Source: Paenibacillus sp. HWE-109 (GTDB taxonomy: Bacteria > Bacillota > Bacilli > Paenibacillales > NBRC-103111). From it: a DNA stretch of 64,000 bases. A model generated the notes under the pieces. It saw only the letters and a program-made list of their open reading frames with translations. It had not been told where the DNA came from and searched no databases. Below, in pieces: positions 24,801 to 33,568 of the stretch. The position numbers were made by a program, and so were the translations under genes. The DNA lies in the NCBI RefSeq assembly GCF_022163125.1, contig NZ_CP091881.1, positions 4,836,001-4,900,000 on the forward strand. The letters are read 5' to 3'. Each line of letters starts with the position of its first letter. The first letter of the stretch is position 1.

Positions 24801-27378
24801 ATGAATCGATAGAGAAATCCTTTTTCGGGACGAATGTGTAGGTGAGTTTAGCTTGGGCCATCTGAAGCGCCCACATCAGCTCCATATAAGCCAGATCAAT
24901 CACAGCTGCTTCAGATCCTGAAGTCAAGGTTTTTGCAGCAGCAAGCTTAGCTGTCAAATCCGTTTGCACTTGTGCCGGGATAGATGCACCAGTTATTCCC
25001 GCAACATGCGCAGCGAATTGCTCTGCTTCCTGAATCTTGGATGTTAACTGACTAAAGTTGAACAGATTAGCCGACTGGTACGAATCGGACAGCGCTTTGG
25101 CTTCCGTTGCGGACAGGGCGCGTTTCCATATTTTTAGATCGTCCAGCGTGACGTCCGCCCCACCATTGCCTTTATTGCCATCTGCACCGAGAATGATGTG
25201 GAAATTGGTATCCAAGCTGGATGTTCCCAATGTGGAAATGTTGCCTATGGCTTGCTTGATACCGTCAACATACGTTGATGCTGTATGATTTGCCCTGTCT
25301 ACCGATATGGTAAAATAGTGCCACTCTTGCCCCACGCTCGCAGCTGAGTAATCGATACGGTTCCCAGCCCCATTAGCTAAATTAAGGGTCATGTTGTTAG
25401 AAGTCGCAGGACCAATGTACCAGCCCAGATTCCCGCCTGAATTCCAATTTTTGTTGGAAAGGACTGTTTGATCTGCTGCCAGATTGCCCTTATGCCAGAA
25501 TGAGATCGTAAAGTCGCCATTTCCGAACTTCAAGTCCGATCTGTCGCCAAGATCGACATAATTGGTGTTGCCTGCTGCTATGCTGAGTGCTTGTCCGGAT
25601 TTGCCCGTTACGAATGAAACCGAACCTGCTTGGGTAGCTGCACCACTTGTCCCTGAAGCGTCTTCGTTCAGATTACCGTTGAATTTCATATCCGACACAA
25701 GCTGATTCCACATCGTAGTTGGGTCAATGGGCGTCGGCGCCGGCGGTGCAACTTGAGAAGCATAGAGCATTTGCACCGGAGCACTTGAGTTGCCAGTAGC
25801 ATCCGTTGCCTTTACAGATATCAGATAAGTCTTTGCCGGATTGAGATCCTTCATTGGAATATTCATGTTATTCGGGATCGGTGTGAAGTAAAAATCCGAC
25901 AAAACATTGTACGTTTTTTCTACTTGAGCCGTTCTATAGTCATACACTTTGACTTCATAATGATGCATGGAGTCATCGTCCGTGGCTTGCTTGAACGAGA
26001 GCACCGGCACGTTATCCGCTCTCTTTTCCACCTTCATATTCAGGTTCACTGGGAACTCTGGCGCTACTTTGTTGCGGTTTTGTGGCTTGTACGTAAAATT
26101 GCTTTTGATTTCCTCGTTAGTATTGCCTGATAACTTCACGACCCATTTCTTACCCGCTAATGCGCCGGCGCTGTTGAAAGCCGGGACTGCAGATCCTTTA
26201 CCCCATTGATACTCAATACGCTCAATCTCTATACGATCCTGGTACACCTCTATGATTGGGGACTGAGTTCCTGAGAACAAAGCTGTTTCATTCAGTCCTC
26301 CTTCTTTCGTAACCATGGAGTACCCGTATTCCGTCTCCAGATACGACATAGATCCGACATTAATCACGGTGAAGTCCTTCTGGAAAATGGAGCGCTCATC
26401 ATTAATGTTCAAGTGAGAGTGACCCGATAATACAACAACTTGCGGAAAATCCTTCAGATCCGCATTCAGGTTCCCATTGGAAGCCTGCTGCCCGTCCATG
26501 ACCGTTCCAGCAATCGGATGGTGCAAAGTAAGGAAGATCGGCTTATTGCGACTTGCCGGATCAGCGGTTATCGCTGCAAGCCGTCCCCTCAGCCAGTTTC
26601 TTTGTGTCGTGTCCCCATTGTAGTTGTTCGCGTTCACGAAGAAGAAGGAATACCCTTTGATTGTCTTCTCGTAATAACCGTTTGATTGGCTCGTGAACCA
26701 TTCCGCCGGATACCCTTTTTGCACATCAGAGACGCGTGCGTCATGGTTGCCGATCGCAATCTGCATTTGCATACCGCTCCAGCCTTTTCTTTCCATCTGT
26801 GTTTTTAAAATATCGTAAACGAACGAATGATGTTGACCCGTGTTAAAGTTATTATCATTAATCATGTCACCGGCAAAAACGATGGCATCCGGATTAGGCA
26901 GAACAGAACCGAGGACATCAAAATTACTCACCCATCTGGCTCGATTATTGGCATCATCTTCAGCTGTACCCGGCGCCATATGGACGTCACCCATCGCAGC
27001 GAATTTCAGCAGTGGCTTCTCGGTAGTCTTAATGATATAGCCATAAGTCCCGGCTATACTCCAGCCGCCATCTTTCATAGCAATAACCGAAACGTTCGTG
27101 GATTCCGTAAGAACGATCGGCGTTCCATTATACTTGATGCTGGTTTCGTCAGGCAATGTGCCGTCCAGCGTATAATAGATGTCTGCCCCTGGAGTCGTGG
27201 TGCTAAGCTCAACATTAATGGATTGTTCATAGCGGCCCCCTGGGATGGAAGGCACAGGCTTATCGACAGTAACGGCGGCCACGGCAGCCGGGATAAAACC
27301 TGCTCCCGCTGAATAAACAACAGAACAAGCGATGGTACAGGCCATAAAAGCGGATATGAATTTCTTGACATTCAACAC
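21844..27378 (-). CDS. Giant SLH-anchored cell-surface metallophosphoesterase, paralog 1
   Basis: A 1844-residue secreted protein. Rough layout: signal peptide 1-35; chitobiase C-terminal-like domain 40-115; calcineurin-like phosphoesterase 120-370, with GDVHM, GDMIND, GNHDAR, LHHP and GHSHLN as the full metal set; FN3-like 430-553; LamG-like 560-776; helical linker; F5/8-type carbohydrate-binding domain 850-1003; five cadherin-like beta-sandwich repeats of about 90 residues (1016-1453); a beta-rich domain; three SLH repeats 1665-1844 for cell-wall attachment. The start is GTG 27378, with AAGGAGG at seven bases. It should cleave phosphate esters outside the cell while bound to wall and perhaps glycan. 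The substrate is unknown. Repeats 3 and 5 are almost identical in DNA. A tandem paralog lies directly upstream. Confidence 0.9.
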   Translation of the reverse strand: MLNVKKFISAFMACTIACSVVYSAGAGFIPAAVAAVTVDKPVPSIPGGRYEQSINVELSTTTPGADIYYTLDGTLPDETSIKYNGTPIVLTESTNVSVIAMKDGGWSIAGTYGYIIKTTEKPLLKFAAMGDVHMAPGTAEDDANNRARWVSNFDVLGSVLPNPDAIVFAGDMINDNNFNTGQHHSFVYDILKTQMERKGWSGMQMQIAIGNHDARVSDVQKGYPAEWFTSQSNGYYEKTIKGYSFFFVNANNYNGDTTQRNWLRGRLAAITADPASRNKPIFLTLHHPIAGTVMDGQQASNGNLNADLKDFPQVVVLSGHSHLNINDERSIFQKDFTVINVGSMSYLETEYGYSMVTKEGGLNETALFSGTQSPIIEVYQDRIEIERIEYQWGKGSAVPAFNSAGALAGKKWVVKLSGNTNEEIKSNFTYKPQNRNKVAPEFPVNLNMKVEKRADNVPVLSFKQATDDDSMHHYEVKVYDYRTAQVEKTYNVLSDFYFTPIPNNMNIPMKDLNPAKTYLISVKATDATGNSSAPVQMLYASQVAPPAPTPIDPTTMWNQLVSDMKFNGNLNEDASGTSGAATQAGSVSFVTGKSGQALSIAAGNTNYVDLGDRSDLKFGNGDFTISFWHKGNLAADQTVLSNKNWNSGGNLGWYIGPATSNNMTLNLANGAGNRIDYSAASVGQEWHYFTISVDRANHTASTYVDGIKQAIGNISTLGTSSLDTNFHIILGADGNKGNGGADVTLDDLKIWKRALSATEAKALSDSYQSANLFNFSQLTSKIQEAEQFAAHVAGITGASIPAQVQTDLTAKLAAAKTLTSGSEAAVIDLAYMELMWALQMAQAKLTYTFVPKKDFSIDSFSSYADNDGDYASNILDDSLSSIWHSKWQSPVPDFPHWVIVDMKSTHSINGVNRKSRLNQGDMGFPKTFELYASDNLADLKNTVYLANPANKVTGTFGKTWTGTVYSDYASFGKTLNGRYVKFVVTSTYNTNSAKFTSMSEIDFTGEQVSSGDATLTDLKLNGVSLSGFAPDKFDYAMSVPYETTATTVTYTAGSPAATVAVNGGGNLVVGNNPVTVTVTAQDGTTRVYSISVTRQTQALSSDASLVDLGVNGTTVHGFATDKLSYALSVPYETTVTTVTYTAASPSATVAVNGGENLVVGNNAITVTVTAQDGTTKIYSIAVTRQTQSLSSDASLVDLRVNGTTVNGFASDKLGYALLVPYETTVTTVTYTAASSAATVAVHGGENLVVGNNAITVTVTAQDGTTKIYSIAVTRQTQALSSDASLVDLRVNGTTVNGFASDKLGYALLVPYVTTVTKVTYTAASLFATVAVNGGENLVVGNNPVTVTVTAQDGTTKVYSIAVTRQTQALSSDASLVDLRVNGTTVNGFASDKLGYALLVPYETTVTTVTYTAASSAATVAVHGGENLVVGNNAITVTVTAQDGTFKQYGITVNRSSNSDPGPSETPGSSTTPDKPKLPEDAVIIKDDDLKENQSSVSVELPEGKNRVIIGVEQAEQFNGRTLQVQAPNVKLTLPGDLLKSASDLLPEPDNKAEITVKIEPVAAEQAERTLQEASRKDNANYKLGGQMVALSIFVTNADGKQFVLAKLDKPVTMTFPIPAGMDPKLAGIYEIKKDGSLVYLGGKRVNGNTAIEVGTDRLSQYAVLSLEKNYNDVTNQHWAYSTIRELSAQHIVNGATDATFAPGKDISRAEFAALLARTLGLSSADTSPFGDVTEKDWYAKEVAAAYKAGIITGNAQQAFEPNRSITREEMAVMLVRAYEHRTGSKLEASSEASSDASEISDWALPFVNSALKAKLLSGRQEGLFVPDEHTTRAEAAQAIYNLLK
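23030..24350 (-). repeat. Five tandem 270-base repeats coding cadherin-like domains
   Basis: Units recur every 270 bases. Bases 23054-23274 are identical to 23594-23814 (221 bases, offset 540), showing a recent two-unit duplication inside the gene. The remaining units differ by scattered substitutions. Confidence 0.9.
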
Positions 27379-27414
27379 GAGAAAACCTCCTTTTGATTAT
27401 CTTAATAAAAAAAA

Positions 27415-27453
27415 GATCGCCATCCTCCCTGATCGTATCGGTGGTTGGCGATC
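27415..27453 (-). terminator. Recurrent terminator hairpin, copy c
   Basis: GATCGCCATCC (27415-27425) pairs with GGTTGGCGATC (27443-27453), just past the stop of the second phosphoesterase; a poly-T tract follows on the minus strand. Confidence 0.9.
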
Positions 27454-27462
27454 TTCTTATGT

Positions 27463-30400
27463 CTATTTCAGCAGGTTGTAGATCGCTTGTGCAGCTTCTG
27501 CACGGGTTGTATGTTCATCCGGTACGAACAGCCCTTCTTGACGGCCGGAGAGCAGCTTCGCTTTCAGAGCGCTATTCACGAAAGGCAGAGCCCAATCGCT
27601 GATGTCGGATGCATCTGAACTTGCTGCTGAGGATGCCTCAAGTTTCGATCCTGTCCGGTGCTCATAGGCACGGACGAGCATGACGGCCATCTCTTCTCTG
27701 GTGATGCTGCGATTCGGTTCGAAAGCTTGCTGCTCATTGCCAGCAATAATGCCGGCTTTATAGGCAGCAGCCGCTTCCTTCGCATACCAGTCTTTCGCTG
27801 TCACATCACCGAACGGAGACGTATCAGCAGATGAAAGTCCTAATGTCCGGGCGAGCAAAGCTGCAAACTCGGCGCGGGATATGTCTTTGCCAGGCGCAAA
27901 GGTTGCGTCCGTTGCCCCGTTAACGATATGCTGGGCTGACAACTCTCGAATTGTCGCGAATGCCCAGTGCTTATCCGTCACGTCATTGTAATTCTTCTCC
28001 AAAGAAAGCACAGCGTATTGGCCAAGTCGATCCGTTCCGACTTCGATAGCGGTATTTCCATTCACACGCTTTCCGCCCAAGTAGACAAGGCTTCCGTCTT
28101 TCTTAATCTCGTAGATGCCAGCCAGTTTCGGATTCATTCCCGCAGGAATCGGGAACGTCATCGTGACAGGCTTCTCAAGCTTAGCCAAGGCAAACTGTTT
28201 GCCATCTGCGTTGGTCGCGAAGATCGAGAGGTCGACCATTTGTCCGCCCAACTTGTAATTCGCATTGTCTTTGCGGCTTGCTTCTTGGAGCGTCCGCTCC
28301 GCTTGCGCTGCAGCAATCGGTTCGATTTTCACGGTAACCTCAGCCTTGTCGTCAGGTGTCGGCAGCAAATTGCTTGCGGATTTCAACAGATCCCAAGGAA
28401 CGGTCAGTTTGACGTTCGGTGCCTGAACTTGCAAGGTGCGTCCGTTAAACTGCTCGGCCTGCTCCACCCTAATAATCAGGCGATTCTTTCCTTCCGGTAG
28501 TTCGACGGATACGGTTGACTGATCGTCCTTTAAGTCATTGTCCTTGATAGTTACTGCATCTTCTGGCAACTTCGGCTTATCCGGCGTTGTCGATGGCTCT
28601 GAAGGATTGGATGGCCCTGGATCTGATTCTAAATTTGACGAACGATTTATTGCAATGCCATATTGCTTGAACGTGCCATCCTGTGCCGTCACCTTAACAG
28701 TGATCACATTGGAGCCAACATTTAAGCTGCTGCTCCCTGTGACAGCGGCCGTTGCTGCAGCATGATAAACCGAATAAGTCACAGTGGCAACAGTTGATCT
28801 GTAAGGAACATCCATGGAGTAGTTCAGCTTGTCCGGTGCAAAGCCGCTCACTGTCACTCCATTCACCTGCAGATCCCGCAGCGTTGCGTTGGACGATGCC
28901 GATTGAGATTGTCTGGTTACCACTAGGGTATACGTACTTTCACTGGTACCATCTTGCGACGTCACCTTAACGGTGACTGGATTATCACCGACGATCAAAT
29001 TCTGGCCGCCACTCACCACTACGGTTGCAGCAGAATTCGCTTTCGTATAGGTCACATTTGTAACCGTCGTCTCATAGGGTACCGACATCGCATAGTCGAA
29101 CTTATCCCCTGCGAATCCACTCACCACCGTTCCGTTCACACTCAGATCGATCAAAGAACTGTCGGAGGATAGCGGTTGAGGTTGCCTAGTTATCACAATA
29201 GTATAAATACTCTTGCTGGTACCGTCTTGCGCCGTCACCGTGACGGTAACCGGATTATCACCGACAACCAGATTCTCGCCGCCACTCACCGCTACGGTTG
29301 CAGCAGGGTCCGCTTTCGAATAGGACACGGTTGCCACAGTCGTCTCATACGGCACCACTATCGCATAGCCAAGCTTTTCCGGCGTGAAGCCGCTGATCGC
29401 AGCGCCATTGACTTTTAATTCCGTTAAAGCCACATCCCCACTAAAAGCCTTTTCGCCAGTAAAATCAATTTCGCTCATACTGGTATAGATTGCGTTTGGA
29501 TCATAGGTTCCAGTAACAACAAATTTCACATACCGGCCCTGCAGTGTTTTGTCCAAAGAAACATAATCCTTATAAACCATGCCTGTCCAAGTCTTGCCGA
29601 ACGTGCCGGCAGCTTTATTAGCCGCATTGCCCAAGAATGCAGGATCGTTTAAATCAGCCAGATGATCCGAGGCGTACAATTCAAACGTTTTGGGGAATGC
29701 CATATATGATTGATCGGTACGGCTCTTTCTCTGAATACCACTGATCTTATTCGTATTCTTCATATCGATAATGACCCAGTGCGGGAAAGGATCAGCTGGT
29801 GCTTGATACTTGGAATGCCAAATCGTCGTCTCTTGCCCGTCCAGGATATTTTTTGCTTCATCATTGTCATTTTCAGCATATGAACTGTATGCTTGCAGGG
29901 AGAAATTTGTTTTCGGTAAGAATGTGTACACGACAGCACCTTGCGCTGCTTTCAGTGCCCAAATCAAATCCAGATAAGCCTGATCGATTATCGTTGCACC
30001 AGAATCCGCTGCCAAAGATTTGGCTGCAGCAATTTGAGCTGTCAGCTCATTTTGCACCTGCACAGGAAGAGATAGTCCTGTTGTCCCGGCAATTTGCGCT
30101 GCGAATTGCTCAGCTTCTTGAATTTTTGACGTCAATTGATTGAAATTGTATAAATTCTCTGTCGTCTCTTCTTTATAAGAATCGGATAGCGCTTTGGCTT
30201 CCGTTGCAGTCAGAGCACGCTTCCAGATTTTCAAATCATCCAGCGTAACTTCTGCTCCACCATTTCCCTTATTGCCATCGGCTCCGAGAATAATATTAAA
30301 AGAAGTATCCAAACTGGCTGTCCCTAATACAGAGATGTCCTTGGTTGCCTTCAGAACTCCGTCCACGTACGTTGAGGCAGTCTTGTTCGTTCTGTCTACA

Positions 30401-32517
30401 GATAACGTGAAGTAATGCCACTCTATTCCCACATTTTGAGCGGAATAATCAATACGATTGCCTCCAGCCGCCATGTTAAGGGTCATGTATTTCGTAGTCG
30501 CAGGGCCGACATACCAGCCAGGATTTCCACCCGAGTTCCAGTTTTTATTGGCGAGAACCGTCTGATCCCCGGCCAAATCGCCCATATGCCAGAACGAGAT
30601 TGTGAAATTGCCATTTCCGAACTTCAGGTCGGATCTATCGCCCATATCCACATAATTGGCATTGCCGGCTGCAATTTCGACCGCTTGACCGGATTTACCT
30701 GTGACGAAAGTGACATCACCGCTTTGAGCAGCTTTGCCGGTTACACTTGGAGCATCCTCATCCAGATTACCCTCGAATTTCATATCAGACACGAGCCCAT
30801 TCCACATTGTAGAAGGGTCTATCGGTGTCAATCCCGGCGCTGTGCCTCCGGTCCGGTAGGCAGTCTGCACAGGAGTGCTTTTGTTGCCGTAAACATCCAC
30901 GGCTGTTACGTTGATCATATAAGAGGTTGCCGGATCCAAGTCGGCCATCGGAATATTCATTTTATTCGGAATCGGCGAGAAGTAATAATCCGACAAAACG
31001 TTGAATGATTTCACTGTTTCAGCCGTTCTCTGGTTCAACAGTTTGATTTCATAGTGATGCATGGACTGATCGTCTTTGGCTTGTCGGAAAGAAAGCACCG
31101 GTACGTTACTCACTCCTGGCAGCACTTTGATCTCGGGGTTCGCCGGGAATTGAGGCGCTGTTTTGTTGCGGTTGCTTGTTGTGTACGTGAAGTTGCTTTT
31201 AATTTCCGCATTGGAATTGCCTTGCAGCTTCACAACCCATTTCTTCCCTGCCAATGCCCCAGCGCTGGAGTACGGAGGCGGGGTGCCCGCTCCTTCTCTC
31301 CCTATTCCTTCCCACTTACCTCCATTAATGATGGAGCCTGGATCGCCGTTATACTCCACTCGCTCAATCTCTATGCGATCCTCGTATACCTCAATAAATT
31401 CCGATTGATTAACAGGAAATTCATTGCGATTTGCCATTAAACCTTCGTTCGTGACAGCGCCGTACCCACTCTCTGTCTCTACATAGGACATAGATCCCAG
31501 ATTGATCGCTGTAAAGTCTTTCTGGTAAATGGAACGATCATCGTTAATATTCAAATGGGAGTGGCCGGATAAGACGATGACTTGCGGAAAATCCTTTAAA
31601 TCCGCATACAAATTCTCATTTGCAGACTGCGCGCCGTCCATGACTGTATTTTTAACCGGATGATGCAAAGTAATAAAGATTGGCTTGTTAAGGTTTGCCG
31701 GATCGCTAGTCAACGCTGCCAGTCGCCCCTTCAGCCAATTCCGTTGATTCGTGTCACCGTTGTAGTTGTTCGCGTTCAAGAAGAAAAAAGAATAGTCTTT
31801 AATTGTCTTCTCGTAATACCCGTTGGACTGACTCGTGAACCATTCATTCGGATAACCAGCTTTGACCTCTGCTACGCTGGCGTCATGGTTGCCGATGGCA
31901 ATCTGTACAGGCATATCTTCCCAGCCTTTTCGTGCCATTTGTTCCTGGAAAACCTCGCGAACAAAAGCATGATCACGCCCTTTGCCATCGAAGTTATCAT
32001 TGATTAAATCGCCTCCGATAACAATCGCATCCGGCTTGAAAATGGAAGACATCACATCAAAGTTGCTGGTGTACCGTGCTTTCGTACTGAGTTTATCCGC
32101 CGGTGTGTTCGTTCCGATATGAAGGTCAGACATCGCTGCAAATTTCAGCAGTGGTTTTTCAGATGTTTTGATGATGTAGCCGTAAGTCCCTGCTTTACTC
32201 CAAACACCGTCTTTCAGGGCAATAACTGAAATGTTCGTTGATTCCGTGATTAAAATCGGCGTTCCAGTATATTTGAGGCTGGTTTCGTCAGGCAATGTGC
32301 CGTCGAGCGTATAATAGACTTCTGCACCTGACGTCGTGGAGGTAAATGTAACATTGACTGATTGCTCATAGCGGCCAGCCGGCACTGAGGGGACTGGCTT
32401 GTCGACTATAACAGAAGCAACAGCAGCTGGGATGAAACCTGCACCCGATGAGTATACAACCGAGCAAGCAATCGTGCACGCCATGAATGTAGATACGAAT
32501 TTTTTGGCATTCAACAT
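27463..32517 (-). CDS. Giant SLH-anchored cell-surface metallophosphoesterase, paralog 2
   Basis: A 1684-residue paralog of the preceding gene with the same domain order: signal peptide; chitobiase-like; phosphoesterase with SDLHIG, GDLIND, GNHDAS, LHHP and GHSHLN; FN3-like; LamG-like; F5/8-type; only three cadherin-like repeats; the beta-rich domain; three SLH repeats. Length differs from paralog 1 mainly by the two missing repeats. The SLH and preceding domain are almost the same between the two, while the enzyme domains have drifted, so substrates may differ. ATG 32517 has GGAGG seven bases before it; the frame to 32538 is longer but lacks a site. The two genes form a tandem duplication separated by a terminator hairpin. 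Confidence 0.9.
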   Translation of the reverse strand: MLNAKKFVSTFMACTIACSVVYSSGAGFIPAAVASVIVDKPVPSVPAGRYEQSVNVTFTSTTSGAEVYYTLDGTLPDETSLKYTGTPILITESTNISVIALKDGVWSKAGTYGYIIKTSEKPLLKFAAMSDLHIGTNTPADKLSTKARYTSNFDVMSSIFKPDAIVIGGDLINDNFDGKGRDHAFVREVFQEQMARKGWEDMPVQIAIGNHDASVAEVKAGYPNEWFTSQSNGYYEKTIKDYSFFFLNANNYNGDTNQRNWLKGRLAALTSDPANLNKPIFITLHHPVKNTVMDGAQSANENLYADLKDFPQVIVLSGHSHLNINDDRSIYQKDFTAINLGSMSYVETESGYGAVTNEGLMANRNEFPVNQSEFIEVYEDRIEIERVEYNGDPGSIINGGKWEGIGREGAGTPPPYSSAGALAGKKWVVKLQGNSNAEIKSNFTYTTSNRNKTAPQFPANPEIKVLPGVSNVPVLSFRQAKDDQSMHHYEIKLLNQRTAETVKSFNVLSDYYFSPIPNKMNIPMADLDPATSYMINVTAVDVYGNKSTPVQTAYRTGGTAPGLTPIDPSTMWNGLVSDMKFEGNLDEDAPSVTGKAAQSGDVTFVTGKSGQAVEIAAGNANYVDMGDRSDLKFGNGNFTISFWHMGDLAGDQTVLANKNWNSGGNPGWYVGPATTKYMTLNMAAGGNRIDYSAQNVGIEWHYFTLSVDRTNKTASTYVDGVLKATKDISVLGTASLDTSFNIILGADGNKGNGGAEVTLDDLKIWKRALTATEAKALSDSYKEETTENLYNFNQLTSKIQEAEQFAAQIAGTTGLSLPVQVQNELTAQIAAAKSLAADSGATIIDQAYLDLIWALKAAQGAVVYTFLPKTNFSLQAYSSYAENDNDEAKNILDGQETTIWHSKYQAPADPFPHWVIIDMKNTNKISGIQRKSRTDQSYMAFPKTFELYASDHLADLNDPAFLGNAANKAAGTFGKTWTGMVYKDYVSLDKTLQGRYVKFVVTGTYDPNAIYTSMSEIDFTGEKAFSGDVALTELKVNGAAISGFTPEKLGYAIVVPYETTVATVSYSKADPAATVAVSGGENLVVGDNPVTVTVTAQDGTSKSIYTIVITRQPQPLSSDSSLIDLSVNGTVVSGFAGDKFDYAMSVPYETTVTNVTYTKANSAATVVVSGGQNLIVGDNPVTVKVTSQDGTSESTYTLVVTRQSQSASSNATLRDLQVNGVTVSGFAPDKLNYSMDVPYRSTVATVTYSVYHAAATAAVTGSSSLNVGSNVITVKVTAQDGTFKQYGIAINRSSNLESDPGPSNPSEPSTTPDKPKLPEDAVTIKDNDLKDDQSTVSVELPEGKNRLIIRVEQAEQFNGRTLQVQAPNVKLTVPWDLLKSASNLLPTPDDKAEVTVKIEPIAAAQAERTLQEASRKDNANYKLGGQMVDLSIFATNADGKQFALAKLEKPVTMTFPIPAGMNPKLAGIYEIKKDGSLVYLGGKRVNGNTAIEVGTDRLGQYAVLSLEKNYNDVTDKHWAFATIRELSAQHIVNGATDATFAPGKDISRAEFAALLARTLGLSSADTSPFGDVTAKDWYAKEAAAAYKAGIIAGNEQQAFEPNRSITREEMAVMLVRAYEHRTGSKLEASSAASSDASDISDWALPFVNSALKAKLLSGRQEGLFVPDEHTTRAEAAQAIYNLLK

Positions 32518-32559
32518 GTAAGTCCTCCATCTAATCAATTTTGATCACCAAACATTTAA

Positions 32560-32640
32560 AACCACATTATTTTATTGTTTTTATTTGTGTTTAGTTTTAT
32601 TTTATTGTTTGTTTGTTCTCGCAAAGTTAATTGCATATGG
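32560..32640 (-). promoter_or_regulatory. A/C-rich repeated words upstream of paralog 2
   Basis: On the minus strand the leader holds AACAAACAAACAATA and ACTAAACACAAATA, close to words near the phosphonate-operon and YraQ promoters (CAACCAAACAC, CAAACAAAC). They may be sites for the same DeoR-type regulator; this is tentative. Confidence 0.3.
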
Positions 32641-32670
32641 TGATTTTGTAAATATATCGAACTGAATGGT

Positions 32671-32717
32671 AAATTAGCGCACTGACGATCCCTTATACGC
32701 ACGAGGTTACAAAAAAA
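32671..32717. repeat. Tail of the long intergenic repeat, copy D
   Basis: TTAGCGCACTGACGATCCCT, then CACGAGGTTACAAAAAAA, matches the end of copy C (21738-21780), which also runs straight into a GATCGCC hairpin. Confidence 0.65.
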
Positions 32718-32755
32718 GATCGCCCTCCTCCTGATCGTATAGGTGGTTGGCGATC
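32718..32755 (-). terminator. Recurrent terminator hairpin, copy d, with SLH-gene tail remnant
   Basis: GATCGCCCTCC pairs with GGTTGGCGATC. Beyond it, ATGTGTATTTCAGCA (32761-32775) matches the last codons and stop of the SLH genes (TGTCTATTTCAGCA at 27462), so this is the 3' end of a lost copy. Confidence 0.75.
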
Positions 32756-32842
32756 TTTCGATGTGTATTTCAGCATCTCAACAAAGTTAAAAAAATTATT
32801 TATGTTGTTTTTATTATGTTTAATTGTATTGCTTCGATTTAA

Positions 32843-33517
32843 TTACCTGCTCTCTATTTCCACAAAAGAAACATGTTCAACTGACTTCAATAAGGCATAG
32901 ACATCCGTCGCCTGTACCTTTTCATACGTAAGCAACTTCAATTCCAACTGATTGGAGCTTCCTTCCACATCTCTCACTTTGACCCGCTCGACCTGCATGT
33001 TTAATTCTTTCAACTTTTGAAAGATTAGATTGGGATCCTGGCTTTCATGAAAAACGATTCTTACTTCCAAATATCTTTGCTTGAGTGAACGGGGACCGAT
33101 TAACTTAATAAGGACGGGGAACAAATTAACGGACAGAATAATGAAGATCACGGCTACAAAAGCCTGGAGATAATACCCGGCTCCCGTTGCTATGCCCAGC
33201 GCAGAGGCTGACCATACCATCGAAGCTGTGGTCAACCCGGAAATTTCGTCATTGCTTTTTCTTAAAATAACGCCTGCACCCAAGAATCCTACGCCGCTTA
33301 CGATTTGCGCAGCGAGCCGCATCGGATCCATGTTGGTGTGGCCAGGAATGGAGAACTTGCTTACTGACTCGATGGAGACCAACGTAATCAAACAGCTTGC
33401 AACAGCAATGACCATGTTGGTCTTCATGCCTACAGGCTTATGCTTGAGCTGTCGGTCAATGCCAATCAGCATGCCAAGAAATAGAGCAATACCTAGCTTG
33501 ATAACAAAGTGAGACAT
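32843..33517 (-). CDS. MgtC/SapB-family membrane protein
   Basis: A 224-residue protein with four or five N-terminal helices (GMLIGIDRQLKHKPVGMKTNMVIAVASC, GVGFLGAGVI, GLTTASMVWSASALGIA) and a C-terminal soluble ACT-like tail. MgtC proteins act in magnesium limitation and modulate membrane energy or phosphate import; some bind partners rather than transport. ATG 33517 follows GGGGGAAG at ten bases; a GTG at 33523 is possible. It is last in the phosphonate-like operon, 45 bases after ald. A link to phosphate homeostasis fits that place but is inferred. Confidence 0.9.
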   Translation of the reverse strand: MSHFVIKLGIALFLGMLIGIDRQLKHKPVGMKTNMVIAVASCLITLVSIESVSKFSIPGHTNMDPMRLAAQIVSGVGFLGAGVILRKSNDEISGLTTASMVWSASALGIATGAGYYLQAFVAVIFIILSVNLFPVLIKLIGPRSLKQRYLEVRIVFHESQDPNLIFQKLKELNMQVERVKVRDVEGSSNQLELKLLTYEKVQATDVYALLKSVEHVSFVEIESR

Positions 33518-33568
33518 CAACACTACACTTCCCCCACTTTTCTCGTTTCTGGCAGCATGCGAGACTTT

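Noticed and set aside
26827..27312. Plus-strand 161-residue frame
   Set aside because: Antisense to the phosphoesterase domain of paralog 1, with no family resemblance.
27967..28500. Plus-strand 177-residue frame
   Set aside because: Antisense to the conserved domain before the SLH repeats of paralog 2; a similar shadow is present opposite paralog 1.
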